64,000 bases of DNA from positions 49,960,781-50,024,780 of the forward strand of contig OY735202.1 of the NCBI GenBank assembly GCA_963457665.1, in the 5' to 3' direction. The DNA is from Thysanoteuthis rhombus (Eukaryota > Mollusca > Cephalopoda > Oegopsida > Thysanoteuthidae). Positions 11,262-22,405 of the stretch are shown here, in pieces. How positions within the stretch are numbered: position 1 is the stretch's first letter; every line of letters starts with the position of its first letter. The position numbers and the translations under genes are program-made. The notes beneath the pieces are model-generated. The model had not been told where the DNA came from. It worked only from the letters and a program-made list of their open reading frames with translations, and ran no database searches.

Positions 11262-12575
11262 CATAATAAAAATACTACTATCAGAGCATTGACCACACAA
11301 GCCCGATAAAAATGCCTGGGTGTTTTCGAATGTAACACGATAGAAAAGGTAGAAATGAAAGAGAAAATAAGAAGAGAATACCTTAGAAGGGTAAGAAAAA
11401 TACTAGTGGCAAAACTAAACAGTAGGTAACTGATAAAAGTAACGGGCGCATTGACTGTATCAATAGTAAGATACGCAGAACCATTCCTTGGATGGGCAAA
11501 GGAAGAACTCCAATCAATGGACTGGCGAACAAGAAAGCTTATGACAACGCACAAGGCCTTACAACCCAGAGATGACACGGATAGACTGTACGTGAAGAGG
11601 AAATAAGGCACCAGAAGACTCGTCGGCATAGAAGACTGTGCCCAAATGGCCAACACAAGAGTAGAAAAGTATATACATTCAAATAGTAACGACATTATGA
11701 AAAGCACCCGAAGCAGCATAACGAACTACTTAAAAGTAGCAAACGAAGGAGTAATACAGTAAACAAGGAAAGAAAAATGGGAATAGAAGAAAATATGCAG
11801 AGAATTCAAAAAACAGATAAATGATGTTGCAGACGATAGACCATGGACATGGTTACGCAAAGAAAACCTGAAGAGAGAAACAGAATCGCTCATCTTGGCA
11901 GTTCAGAACAAATGCATCAGGACAAACTATATCAAAGCCAAAAATGGACAGAATCCTAACAAACTGCAATTGCCGCCAATGTTTGGGAAGGGATGAAACT
12001 ATAAACCACAAAACTAGTGAATGTAGTCAACTAGCCAAAGAATATAAATGCCGACACGATAGGGTAGTAACTGTGATACAGTGGGAACTGAGTAAACGAA
12101 TGGGATTCAACCATGTGAGAAAGTGGTACCAGCCCAAAAGAATGAAAGTCACAAATTACTCTGGGACTTTGACATCCAAACTGACCACCTCATCCAAGCG
12201 AGAAGACTGAAGTTGGGAATCGTGGATAGGAACTGCTAAATAATAGACGTGGCCGTACCTGTGGATCATAGGGTAAAATAGGAAAAAGAGTGAAAAGCTG
12301 GGAAAATACCAGGACCTGCCAAGGGAGCTGAAGACGGTGAGGAGCATGAAAATCAGGTTAGTGATAGGTGAAGGAGAGATGGGAGGAGGACTGGAGACCT
12401 GAGGAGACTTACTGTCACTCAGCCTTCAACAATGACCACCGGGAAACTGGTGTGAAAATGTGAACCACAGCACTGTTGTGGACTGTGAGAAAGTGGAAAT
12501 GAAGGGCTGGAGACTTGAGGAAACTTGCTGTCACTCAATTTCCAGCAGTGACCACCAGGCAACTGGGGTGAAAAT
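11262..12575 (+). mobile_element. RLE-1 retrotransposon, copy C
   Basis: The longest copy at its 5' side: it begins near CLGVFECNTIEKVEMKEKI, at the end of the reverse transcriptase domain, and runs to the 3' UTR and a (CAT)n tail. A deletion at about 12357 joins the endonuclease region directly to the 3' UTR, so the LLGTARILRK end is missing. Module hairpins: 12437-12452 has CACCGG-GAAA-CTGGTG (GAAA is also a GNRA loop) and 12553-12568 has CACCAG-GCAA-CTGGGG with one mismatch. Confidence 0.85.
11266..12357 (+). pseudogene. RLE-1 pol fragment (copy C)
   Basis: Order of remnants: KEKIRREYLRRVRKIL, RYAEPFLGWAKEELQ, RTRKLMTTHKALQPRDDTD, WTWLRKENLKRETESLI, then after a frameshift a CX2CX8HX4C knuckle (CRQC..H..C) and KRMGFNHVRKWYQ. 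Another frameshift precedes LLWDFDIQTDHLIQARR. The endonuclease PD is missing: RRLKLGIVDRN stands where RRPD..VD occurs in copy A, and several codons plus a stop follow. Multiple stops make it non-functional. Confidence 0.8.
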
Positions 12576-12576
12576 G

Positions 12577-12616
<40 letters not shown>

Positions 12617-12650
12617 GCAAAAATAATGATAATAATGATTGGAGATGATG
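12576..12650. repeat. (CAT)n tail of RLE-1 copy C
   Basis: About 13 CAT units follow the 3' UTR directly, where sister copies have AAT. The His-rich open frame over it is an artefact. Confidence 0.9.
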
Positions 12651-12689
12651 GTTATAATAATATAAGGAATAATAAGAATAAAAAAAAGA

Positions 12690-12950
12690 GGAATGATCTG
12701 TCAGCAGACCAGAGATTTAAACTGAAATAGTTTGAAAGGTTTCGAATATATCTGGATCGTGCCAGAAAACTAGGAATATTATTGATCATGAAGGTGGTGG
12801 GTGTCTCATTCTTATCGGCACGCTTGGAACAATTTCGAAGGGCTTTGCAGAAGATTAAAAGAAGTGGAAATCTGCGGAAGCCCTCCATACTACAGCATTA
12901 CTAAAATCAGGAAGACTTACCAAGGAGAGTGGCTGTCGTCTGATTTTTAG
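12690..12950 (+). mobile_element. Second RLE retrotransposon subfamily (RLE-2), fragment
   Basis: Frames read SADQRFKLK..IYLDRARKLG..MKVVGV, then after a shift LILIGTLGTISKGFAED and HTTALLKSGRLTKES. This corresponds in order to AVPADHRVK..YQDLARELKK..VPIIVGALGTV..TTALLGTARILRK of RLE-1 but is clearly diverged. It resembles the copy at 24.9 kb more closely (both have DxRxKLK and GTxSK). Only the last part of the endonuclease region is present. Confidence 0.65.
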
Positions 12951-14503
12951 TGAAAGCCACCTCTTACTTTCATGAAATATTCACACCCACGGACTTTTTA
13001 TTTGACAAAAAGATCCGTACGGGAAACGAAAGTTAAAATTGAATTAAAATCTACTCAAATAATGAACAGTGTGATTTCTTTGGTTAGCTAGTCGTAATAC
13101 TGAACTATCCCACTGTGGGGCGGGGGATAAAATTTTGCCGAAAAAGTATATACAAATTGATGTTTTGGTACCATACTTATATTATGAACAGTGTGATTTT
13201 CTTGGTTTGCTGTTCATAACACATGGCTGTCTCATCCGATGCTAAAAATTTTGATGATAGAAGAACCTCTTTCTCATATTTTTAGACAAATTTTCTATTG
13301 TTTTTCTTGGAAAATAATTCCATAGAAATTCAAATATATCCGTGATTTTTTTCACAGGTAATTACTAGTGGATAACAATAACCTGTATGTTCTGCATAAA
13401 TTTGTTTCCAATTGATTTTTCTAGTTAACCACTATTAAAACGTCCAAGACAAAAATAATTAATCATTACATAAAAAAAAGAAAAATTTCGTTCGAAATGC
13501 AATATAATTCATTGGACATGGAAACAATTATAAATATGCATATATAAAGTGAATATAAGTTATAAAGTCTGCTTTCTTGTTTTTCTTTCCATCCTTCTTC
13601 ATTTCTTTCTTGATCATATTGTATTTTTTTTTATCTCAAGAATTGATTTTTAAAAATAGGAGACAATATGATGTAGTATGACGTGAAGAAGAAATCTCTT
13701 TTTCTTTCTTTCTCTTATTATCCTCCACTTATTAAGATAGCAACCTCCTTCCTCTTTTACGAATGCTGTCTTTCTCTCTTTAACCGCTCTCTCTTAAAGT
13801 CGCTTAATTCCTTACAAACGCCGTTAACCTATTTGAATGTGGTCTTAACAGAGAATTTCCCCCGTTCTTAGAACTGTCGACTTACGACGCAGTTGATGAT
13901 AACGGAAAACAGAATTAAGTTTTAGCTGAGGTGAGGGGGGGGCTTCCAATGGGTGACTCATAATTTTCGTGTACTTCACCCTTCCAATCACCATTCCTTA
14001 ACATGAATCAAGCAATCAAATTAGGCACTCCTTCAATCATACATCCGTTTTTGTTCGATTTATTCGGAGCTGTAGTTTTAAGAAAGCAATAACCTGGAAT
14101 AGTCTTTGCCATCAAATCGATAACTACCAGCAGCCTGAACTCATCTAAAAACACAACCTAACCCATACATACATGTATGAGTAGATATTCACTCTGCTTA
14201 TCAGAATCGGACCCAAGGATACAAAGCTGGGCTCCCACTTAGAATCAAATGCACACACACACACATACCAAAAGTACAAGCGTGGGTATCCCGTGCGTAT
14301 CAGATTTAGTACAGTAACAATAATCTACGATGCTAACTTGCTAACTACCCCGCCAAGCAATCTAAAAATCTTTGTTCAGTCTGACAGAGAGCTACGATGG
14401 CATGGGAGTTAGTGAGGATCGAAATACCCTATCAATGATTTTCGAGAATAACTTGACAACCGCTGCTCTACAGCAGGCGCGTACTTGTTGAAATGCAGAA
14501 TAC
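12951..14503. other. No gene; short direct repeats and a pyrimidine-rich stretch
   Basis: A 27-bp imperfect direct repeat (ATGAACAGTGTGATTT...) occurs at 13061-13087 and 13185-13211. 13560-13860 is T/C-rich and gives a Ser/Leu-rich frame. No recognisable gene. Confidence 0.45.
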
Positions 14504-14765
14504 AGGGACGCCCCGATTAACGTCGTAGTTAGGCTCCTGAAAACCACGACTTTATATGAAACAACGTTAAATGAAACCCGATTTTATCATAGGCACAATT
14601 ATATAAATTATGGTTATTCGATTTATTTTAGAGTAGGAACACTGCAACTAACTGATGTCTTGTCCGAAATATTACCTAATTCACAATTCAACCAACTGCA
14701 TTTTATATCTAAATCTTCTCGACGACGTTGTAACGAAACAACGTTGAATAAAACTGTATGTGAAT
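14504..14765 (+). mobile_element. Mariner-like (TA-flanked) element terminus, fragment
   Basis: TA followed by CAGGGACGCCCCGATTAACG, then GTAGTTAGGCTCCTGAAAAC, a terminus style seen in non-autonomous Tc1/mariner-class repeats. A word GAAACAACGTTRAATRAAAC occurs twice (14557 and 14735). No matching right end was found, so it appears 3'-truncated or rearranged. Confidence 0.5.
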
Positions 14766-15054
14766 TAACACATATCTTATATCATTGCTGTTTAGTTGGA
14801 AACTTGATTTATTTGAGGAAGCCTGATCAGGCAAGTTTGCGTGACGTTATAAGAATTGTTTAACTGCGTCTGCATACGCAGAGTCGCTTGATCAGACCTC
14901 CACTGTCCATCGGAATTCTCGAGGGCCAGTGCTAAGTCTAATTCAATCCAAACTGTTTTGACAATATAAATAGGTATGTGGCTATCGTATCTCTCTGGGG
15001 GCAGTTGATCCTGTTTCGAAATTCATGAAAATCATTATTCTCGAGTGAAGTACT

Positions 15055-15055
<1 letters not shown>
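14766..15055. other. No recognised feature
   Basis: Short AT-rich stretch ending at the GT tract. Contains the end of a 67-codon frame (14660-14863) that overlaps the transposon fragment. Confidence 0.4.
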
Positions 15056-15122
<67 letters not shown>

Positions 15123-15135
15123 GTGTGTGTGTGTG
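15056..15135. repeat. (GT)n microsatellite
   Basis: About 40 GT units with one TA interruption near 15120. Confidence 0.97.
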
Positions 15136-15315
15136 GTTGCTCGTGCACACACATGCGTGTGTGTATGACCCTCGCTAGGGGGCTGCACTTTCTATCCCTG
15201 CTTCGTATCTCTGTATAAGACTAGTATAAGGTGACCAAACATCCGGCTTTAGAGCATTCTACCACTGGCCGGTGCCACCTCTTACAGGACGTAAATTTGT
15301 ACTCCATTTTGGAGT

Positions 15316-15432
15316 CTGACTAATAAACATATAAATTGGATTGAAAGGTCTGCCACTCAACAAGCTCATGGACCCCCAGTAATACCTTTGTGGACCCATA
15401 GGGATCTGCGGACCCTAGGTTTGGAACCGATG
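15316..15432 (-). mobile_element. hAT-like element terminus, fragment
   Basis: Reverse complement begins CATCGGTTCCAAACC, then AGGGTCCGCAGATCCC, GGGTCCACAAAGG and GGGGGTCCATGAGC. This matches the style of hAT/Charlie-type ends (CAGNGGTTCNNAACCT then GGGTCC-rich). The other terminus and a target duplication are not visible. Confidence 0.55.
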
Positions 15433-15792
15433 ATCAAGAACGTCCTCCATTTTGAAAGTTTAGAAATGACCAATCTAGACTTTAACATGCATAATATCTA
15501 CTTCTGTTTGTATGTAGGTATGTATGTATTGATATTTATAGATAAGTTCTGACTGCTAGTAGTTAACTATTTGATGACCGTAGCTATTCCACGATATTGC
15601 TTTCTTGAAATTACTGCTCTGAATAAATCGAACAAAAACGGATGTATGAATGAAGGAGTGCCTAATTTGATTGCTTATAATGGAACTGCACGAAAATTAT
15701 GAGTCACTCAACGGAAGGCTTTTGGAAATATGAAACAGAGCATATCGTATTATAACTATCATCTTCATCCGTGCGCATAGACATGCATTACA
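15433..15792. other. No recognised feature
   Basis: AT-rich, unique-looking within the window. Nothing supported. Confidence 0.4.
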
Positions 15793-15840
15793 TACACACA
15801 CAGATGCAGACACACACATACACACACACACACACACACG

Positions 15841-15874
<34 letters not shown>

Positions 15875-15908
15875 CATATAACCTCTCTGTCCGTCTTTCT
15901 GTTTCTCA

Positions 15909-15971
<63 letters not shown>

Positions 15972-16012
15972 CAATCTTGCTCTCTCCATGTATATATCCT
16001 CTCTCTCTCTCT

Positions 16013-16069
<57 letters not shown>

Positions 16070-16074
16070 TATAT
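15793..16074. repeat. Cluster of (CA)n, (TA)n and (CT)n tracts
   Basis: Imperfect (CA)n 15793-15856 into (TA)n to 15880, then (CT)n 15908-15934 into (TA)n to 15970, then (CT)n 15999-16014 into (TA)n to 16074. The pattern CT then TA occurs twice within 100 bp, and again at 61.3 kb. Confidence 0.95.
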
Positions 16075-16489
16075 GTATGTATGTATATCTCTCGGTCTAG
16101 CTCTCTCTATATATATACATGTGTGTACATGTATGTATATGTATATGTAAAGGATGTGTGTGTATGTGTGTGCGCGCATAAATCTATATATGATTATTAT
16201 ATGTGATAATCATGTAGATATTTTAGAGGGAACTTGATTTCGCTTGATACTTCTACACAATCTAAGGCTGCTCGATTTACTACGGAGTAAAACTGGTGTC
16301 GAGCAAAATTAGGTTTCAGCCAAAATGACTTAATAATTATCACATCTTGTTGGGTACAAATTGTCTATTTACTGATATTTCATACCGTCGTAATCAGGAA
16401 AAAATAATTCAACCAATAATTCATGTCAAGCAATCGTAAAAATAGAGAGATGATTAATATGTTCTTTTTCAGGCTCTTACCTCACCATG
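16075..16489. other. No gene; TATG/TGTG-rich then AT-rich
   Basis: 16075-16190 is a decaying continuation of the microsatellite cluster. The remainder shows no feature. Confidence 0.45.
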
Positions 16490-16566
16490 ATAGTGTCGTC
16501 AGCTCAGTTCGTAAAAACAGAGCCTGTGTATAATCATGCTTCCAAGTTGGACGCAGGTTCGATCCC
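16490..16566 (+). repeat. tRNA-like SINE head
   Basis: A box A-like GTCAGCTCAGTTCG is followed about 45 nt later by a good box B, GGTTCGATCCC. The acceptor stem is not closed, so it is a tRNA-derived repeat and not a tRNA gene. It abuts the RTE-like fragment that follows. Confidence 0.55.
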
Positions 16567-16569
16567 TGC

Positions 16570-16905
16570 ACAACCCTCATTTATCTATACGATGTGAGGC
16601 CTAACCAAGAGACAGACCTACAAATTGAGAACCATGCAACATACACATGAAAGAATTATGCTCAACCTCACATGGAGAGACCACTAGACTGCACGATACA
16701 TCTGGTAGAATACAGGAGTCAAGGGCATCAAAGAATCCATGTCGCAAGAATGGCTGACAACCGATAGACATCGTGACTCACAACATGGATCTCCAGAGAT
16801 CACTTGCACTGGCCGGCAGAGTATTAGATGGAGAGACGAGCTAGACAAATTCAGAAAGTACGGACGGACGTTAAGAGACTGATGATAGTGATGATGATGA
16901 ACATT
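16570..16905 (+). mobile_element. RTE-like 3' end fragment
   Basis: Reads LRTMQHTHERIMLNLTW in frame, then RQSIRWRDELDKFRKYGR, ending in GATAGTGATGATGATGA. The RDAHDREVWRILGK block is deleted: the text jumps from FRKYGR to the tail. Confidence 0.75.
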
Positions 16906-17452
16906 GGTGCTAAGCAAATATCTATCTAGCTGTGTGTCGGACTGTCTGTCTATTCCATTTCCGTCACTCTTGTCTCTTCATACAAAACTGTGTACATGTA
17001 ATAAACACAAGGAAATTGGTGTCAGGGGTCAACTAATATCTCAAATCTCTACTTATGTTTTATTTAGGAAACTGCATGTTTCCTCAATCAACCATTCTTC
17101 AAATGTTTTACTCGTACGATTAATTGTTCATTTTAAGTAGACTTCAATCATTTCAAATAGCATCCTTGCTTGAGCAAATGCTAAGTAGAAAGTTTACAAT
17201 ATAGTCATCTTGACCTCAGCTTCCTTTCATTTTCTAACAACTAACATTGCTTTGCTAAAGTTAGTAACACGTTCCTGGTAAATTTTAATGATTCCTATTT
17301 ATAAAACCCTACATCTATTGAACGCATGCAAGTTATTCTCCTTTTCAAAGGCGTTCACACGTTCATGGACACATGTAACAAATATGCATTTATCCAATAG
17401 TACACAATATGAATTTATATATGTATGCGTGGTTGTTTGAATTTATCTATCT
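16906..17452. other. No recognised feature
   Basis: A 78-codon plus-strand frame at 16904-17140 has no motif. AT-rich. Confidence 0.4.
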
Positions 17453-17547
17453 ATTTATCTATCTATCAGCATATATATATATATAGAGAGAGAGAGACAG
17501 ACAGACAGAGACAGCCAGACAGAGGGACAGACAGACAGACAGACAAA
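17453..17547. repeat. (TATC)n, (TA)n, (GA)n and (GACA)n simple repeats
   Basis: Adjacent short tetranucleotide and dinucleotide runs, followed by CA-rich text to 17640. Confidence 0.9.
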
Positions 17548-17649
17548 CAGTTGATGTGACACCTCTCACATTCTCTAACACACACGCGCACTCAGACACG
17601 TTCTGACTCTCACTCTCACACACACTCACACACATATATACATATATAA

Positions 17650-17818
17650 TCTGCGAAAGTGAGGCTTGCAAAAATAAGAGTGACGAGCAAGACAAGTTTA
17701 GATAGTATTGGCTCTGCGACGCCCATGATGGAGAGGTCTGGCGAATTTTGGGGGAAATATCTGTCAAATGACAGACACTAAAAGGCTGCTGCTGATGCTA
17801 ATGATGACGATTAGAAAA
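17650..17818 (+). mobile_element. RTE-like 3' end fragment joined to repeat U
   Basis: Frames give ARQV/LDSIG then RDAHDGEVWRILGEI-like text, and the end AAAAGGCTGCTGCTGATG with a degenerate GAT tail. Repeat U begins immediately after, at a junction also seen at 31.94 and 43.34 kb. Confidence 0.75.
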
Positions 17819-17819
17819 A

Positions 17820-18070
17820 TGTTTTCTCTGTTTTTTGACCCCCTTCAAATAGATTAAGGTGTGGGTTTAAATTGCAATGTAAGTTTATGCTAAATCGATC
17901 CCTTAGTTTGTTTTCAGCTAAAGGCTTGATCATTGACCAACAAATGCGAAATAAGTAACTCATTCATTGACCACCGCTCTTTCCAGCTTTTCACTTGATT
18001 ACTCCTAACACGACTTGCTGCCAAAGACGTTGGTCACAGGACAGCTTCTATTGAGTGACTAACCAGACCT
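17820..18070 (+). repeat. Dispersed repeat U, 3' part
   Basis: Contains TTGCAATGTAAGTTTATGC, TTGATCATTGACCAAC and the end TCTATTGAGTGACTAACCAG followed by a T run. The 5' part of U is absent because the RTE-like end sits in its place. Confidence 0.7.
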
Positions 18071-18707
18071 GTTTTTTTTGTTTGATTTTTTTTTTAGCTT
18101 TTTACATACATTCTTCGTGAACGACGTGCATATCTCGCTTCAGCACCTTATATCAGAAAAAATAGGCCGATTTTTTCCTTTTTCTTTTCTTTTTTGTTGT
18201 CTTTGAAAATAATTTACTTTAGGTGCTTTTCTTTTCATAGTACAACCCTATTGACAGTTCCATTTTACTGGAGTAATGGTATTAATTCGCGAAAGTTAAC
18301 TTTCTTTTTATCAAACTTTGATACAGCTACTAAGTTCAGCTGACAGATCACTCGTATGCTAAAAGCGAAGGAAACGCGAAAGAAAAAAAAATTCTGTGTT
18401 CGTTTTGATCTCATAGTATCGAGTCAAGAAACGGTATCATCAACTGTCATCGGCTACCAGTTGTCATCAGCTACCAGTTGTCATTGGGTTGCTGTTAGAG
18501 AAACATCGGACAAAATCTACTTTTATCTTTGACCTGTGATGATTGTTTGAAAGAACTTCACCGTCGAGTTAGTGCTCTTTGTCATATTTCAACCAAAAAG
18601 TAGTGAACCTTTTTTTTTATCGTTCATTAAAGTGGCTATTTTTGATTGAACCATATTCCTTTGACAGTTACATTATGTTGGAGAATTGTAACCGTAATTG
18701 TAAGAGA
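18071..18707. other. No gene; short 17-bp tandem repeat
   Basis: T-rich start. At 18439-18486 the word GTCATCAGCTACCAGTT is repeated about 2.5 times. No open frame of note. Confidence 0.5.
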
Positions 18708-19165
18708 AACCATCGTCATCATCACCATCACTTTCATCATTCTTTTAACGTCAATCGTCAGGTATAGACCGTCTCTAAGATTTTTTTAGTTCTCTCAACG
18801 GCGGGCACCACGGTGCCAGTATCTCCTGAACCTGTCTTAGACGTCAAGCCTTCTTATTTTCTGCTGGCCATAATTTTGCATTTGATATAAGGGGATCCAC
18901 GTGTGGTGATCTGCAGCAGTTGTCTGGCATTCTTGCAAGTTGACCAGCCCATTGCCATTTGAGTTTTCTAATGGAATTTGTGATAAATCTGATTCCTATT
19001 TTTCTCTAAAAAATCTGTGCTGTCGTGATCTCTCAACGTTATGTTAAGCGTGATCCTTTTTTGTGCTCCTTGCATAGTTCTCAGTTTGGGAGCCAATCTT
19101 TTTTGTTAGATTCCATGTTTCAGCTCCAGAGTTGACTATCTGGAGGATACATTGGATGTTAGCCT
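18708..19165 (-). mobile_element. RTE-like 3' end fragment
   Basis: (CAT)-type tail at 18708-18745, then the reverse complement of the C-terminal block and, further up, the GTTGACTATCTGGAGG block. It covers the family from about LTLKLRTMQ to the 3' end, with frame damage throughout. Confidence 0.75.
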
Positions 19166-19394
19166 TTCTAGATGATTTAAAGATTTAATCCCAATATCGC
19201 ACTATGGATGAAATTGCAAACGCAAATGTAAACATTGACCTTTAAAACAGCTTAATTCTCTTTTGAAATCTTTGTGAAACAAACTTTAGAGTATTTTAGA
19301 AAAAGGTGTGATTATTGGAAAAATAATTTTGAATTTTCTTCTTGTGGCACTATTTCAAAGGAAGATAGTCATTCACTAGTCATTCCCTTGTGCA

Positions 19395-19530
19395 TATTTT
19401 ATACATCCTGATCATCAACATTAGCATTAGTAACAGCGATTGTGAGTTCTCTGCTGGATAAAAGCCTTTCCTAAGTCCTCCCATGACGACTGCGATTGTG
19501 CAAACCATTGGCGTGTTTTACTGCATACAT
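19395..19530 (-). mobile_element. Probable RTE-like C-terminus, diverged
   Basis: The minus-strand frame ends WFAQSQSSWEDLGKAFIQQR, similar to the family end (AQDRxxWxxLGxAFxQQ) and unlike subfamily 1 in the window. The region upstream in the same 118-codon frame has no recognisable match. Confidence 0.45.
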
Positions 19531-20367
19531 ACACAGGAGGTGCTACCCAAGAGCTCAGTGAATATAAAACTTGAAAAGATTCCATCAGAGAAATATCGAA
19601 GAACTTTGATGTAGATTTGAACAGACAGCATGACGAAAAGAAACATATATCGCGACTAAAATGCTGAGACTTATAAAAATTCAATGATGTTCGTAGCCGC
19701 CATTTTGTCATGGTGTCTATCCAAATATACAACAAAGTTCTACGAATAGAACATCGAATAGATACAACGGAAGTGTTCTTCAACTCTCAGTTATGTTTCA
19801 GTTATAACCAGGGAAGGTTCCGTTTGATTTTTTAAAAAAATCAATTTACCAAGTGTTAACAAGTATTTTATTTTGGAGGCAGTTGGCATCCGTTTCAATG
19901 ATTGATTGGTCAGCCATATTTCTAATTTCTTCGTTTTTGAAGGTGGATGAACCATACGAAATAATAAAGTACATTAATTATTTTTTTTTAACCAGAAGTC
20001 TAAGATTTTAAAAAAGTGCAGTTAGCTTATGTCGAGATTTGGAATACGAGCATCAAGTTATGTTTTTGTTTTTTGTTTTTTTCATAACAAGCCAAACAAA
20101 TCCCCATTTTTACCCCCATACAAACTATTTCTAATTTTCTCTCATGGGGGTTAACTGAACTTTTAGTATATTGATTTTTTGACCGAAGTCATGACATTTT
20201 CATTGGTACTTAATTCGTATAGAGTATTATTTCCAAATACTTCAAAAGTATAACGGTAACAGGATACGTAAAGACAAAACAGCCTTCTCGAACTCGACCA
20301 TCGCTGATATTAGTAATCCCTCTGGATTGGTTGTTTCTCATCGATATCTCTGAATGCACCACTTATC

Positions 20368-20371
<4 letters not shown>
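19531..20371. other. No recognised feature
   Basis: AT-rich with several T-homopolymer runs near 19980-20090. Confidence 0.4.

Positions 20372-20444
<73 letters not shown>
20372..20444. repeat. (TA)n microsatellite
   Basis: About 36 TA units. Confidence 0.97.
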
Positions 20445-20448
<4 letters not shown>

Positions 20449-20933
20449 AATGTATACCACAAGTATATATTATTCATAAAAATCTTTCATCCAACAATGC
20501 TTGGAATAGAGACAATCGATTGAGACCATAAGTTTTGTCTTGGACAATGGTATACCCTCGTTTCGCTTTATTCAGCTCCTCAGATAAATGATATGAATTA
20601 AAGATGAAACTTGCTTAAACAAATAACACCTTTCAATTTAACGAACAAATAAAACTATGTACTAACAGAAAAGTTAAAAAAAAAAAAACAAATATCAGAG
20701 AACAATTAAAAGTAGAAGCAACAAATTGTAATGTGTCCTGAGTTAACTAACCTTGATAAAACAATATCATGCAAGGTAAATAATTATATTCACTCCAACC
20801 GTCACATTTCGAAATCTTCTAAAATCTTCTGAGTATATATACAACTATCAGACCGAGTTACATTGTTTATGTTAGGGGCTGAATAAAGCAAAACAATGGT
20901 ATACAATTGTCATAGACAAACCATATGTATTTA

Positions 20934-20937
<4 letters not shown>
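20445..20937. other. No recognised feature
   Basis: AT-rich, no frame or repeat of note. Confidence 0.4.
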
Positions 20938-20988
<51 letters not shown>

Positions 20989-21007
20989 AGAGTGTGTGTG
21001 TGTGTGT

Positions 21008-21042
<35 letters not shown>
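20938..21042. repeat. (TA)n(TG)n compound microsatellite
   Basis: (TA)20 runs directly into about 65 bp of (TG)n with AG interruptions. Confidence 0.97.
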
Positions 21043-21046
<4 letters not shown>

Positions 21047-22071
21047 CTTGCTCGCTGCGAAGAGGTCAATCTAAATTTTTCAGTTACTTCATTCAAGCCG
21101 TCATCGTAAAGTTGCAATAAAAAAAACTTCTGGAAAATTAAGAGAAAGGTGAATAGAAGTATTAAAAATCAAAAAAGAAAATGATCTATAATATTCCATC
21201 TAATAAAAATAAGTAATAAAGTAATGATTTTTATATACAAATTTGTCATTTGGCCATTTTCTCTAACTATCTGGCAACCTTGCTATATGTGTATGTTTGC
21301 AATGAGGAGTATTTGTCGAAGTTCTATCATTATCATTGATATTGACTTTCAGGCCTCCTTATTTGCCCCGTTAATCTGGCTTTGAACCAAATATAGCTTT
21401 GTGGGTGTAGATGCAGACGTGTTTGCATGACTAGAAGTTTAGGATTTCGTTTCTTTCATTACGAAAGTACCCAATGCACAGCGTCAGAAAGTTGGTATAA
21501 CAGAACAAAAAGAATAACAGGAATCGCCAATGTTTATAGTCATTCATATAAGTTACAATAATTTCTTTTGAAAAATCCTTTCAGCTTATCTGACAAAGAC
21601 ATAGCCGAAGAGAACAAAGTGAAGTGAATAAAAAAAAGAAGAAGAAATGTTTGATCAGTTTTATTGTTTCCTCAGTCTCAGCCTTTTGTGGCTTTACGCC
21701 ATGTTCGACTGGTCAGAGTTTATTACAATGAATTTTAAGCCTTGAACACAATCATTTCTTGTTCCTTTCTGCTGGTTTTGACTATATATATATTTTCATC
21801 TCTGCGATTGACTATATCAGGTCTTGTCAAGGCTCAGGCAAGTGTGGATTTATGTATAATATCATCGACAAGAGGTATTGTATATTCGTGTAAGTTCTGG
21901 GAGTGTGTTAACAAAGATTAACTATTACACGATTCCACCAACGCTGGTGTACGCCCTAAATTACTTAATTCAGATTAGGAATCCAAACTACTGCAGAATA
22001 CGTCTAAGATTTACTGATTCACGCAAGTATACAGCATAAACGCTGAGGCACATGACTTTTTATCTTTATTG
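21043..22071. other. No recognised feature
   Basis: No open frame above 60 codons and no repeat family that I recognise. Confidence 0.4.
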
Positions 22072-22405
22072 CACATCATCATCATCAGTAGCAACAGCAG
22101 TAGCAGCAGCATTTTTACATACGTTGTTGGACATAGATCTCTCTATCGCAGGCGTCGAACTAGTCTAAATCGTCATGACATTCTATCTTCTGTCGGCTAC
22201 AATTTCGTACTGGGATCCGAGTTGCAAGTCGCGATATCCACTGGCTCTCATATTTTTGCAGCATGGCCGCCTGTTGCCATTTGAATTTTCTAATGGATTC
22301 TATGATATATCTGATTCATGTTTTCCTTTAATATACTGTGCTGTCTTGTGTTTTTTTTTTTTTCATGTGATGTTACGCAATATTCTCTCGTGCTTGTTCT
22401 ATGGT
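22072..22405 (-). mobile_element. RTE-like 3' end fragment
   Basis: Starts at low coordinates with (CAT)4 and then (AGC)-rich text, which is the reverse complement of the GGCTGCTGCTG(ATG)n ending. Then TTGTTGGACATAGATC, GGCGTCGAACTAG and the AGCATGGCC..TTGCCATTTGAATTT block follow in family order. Confidence 0.7.
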
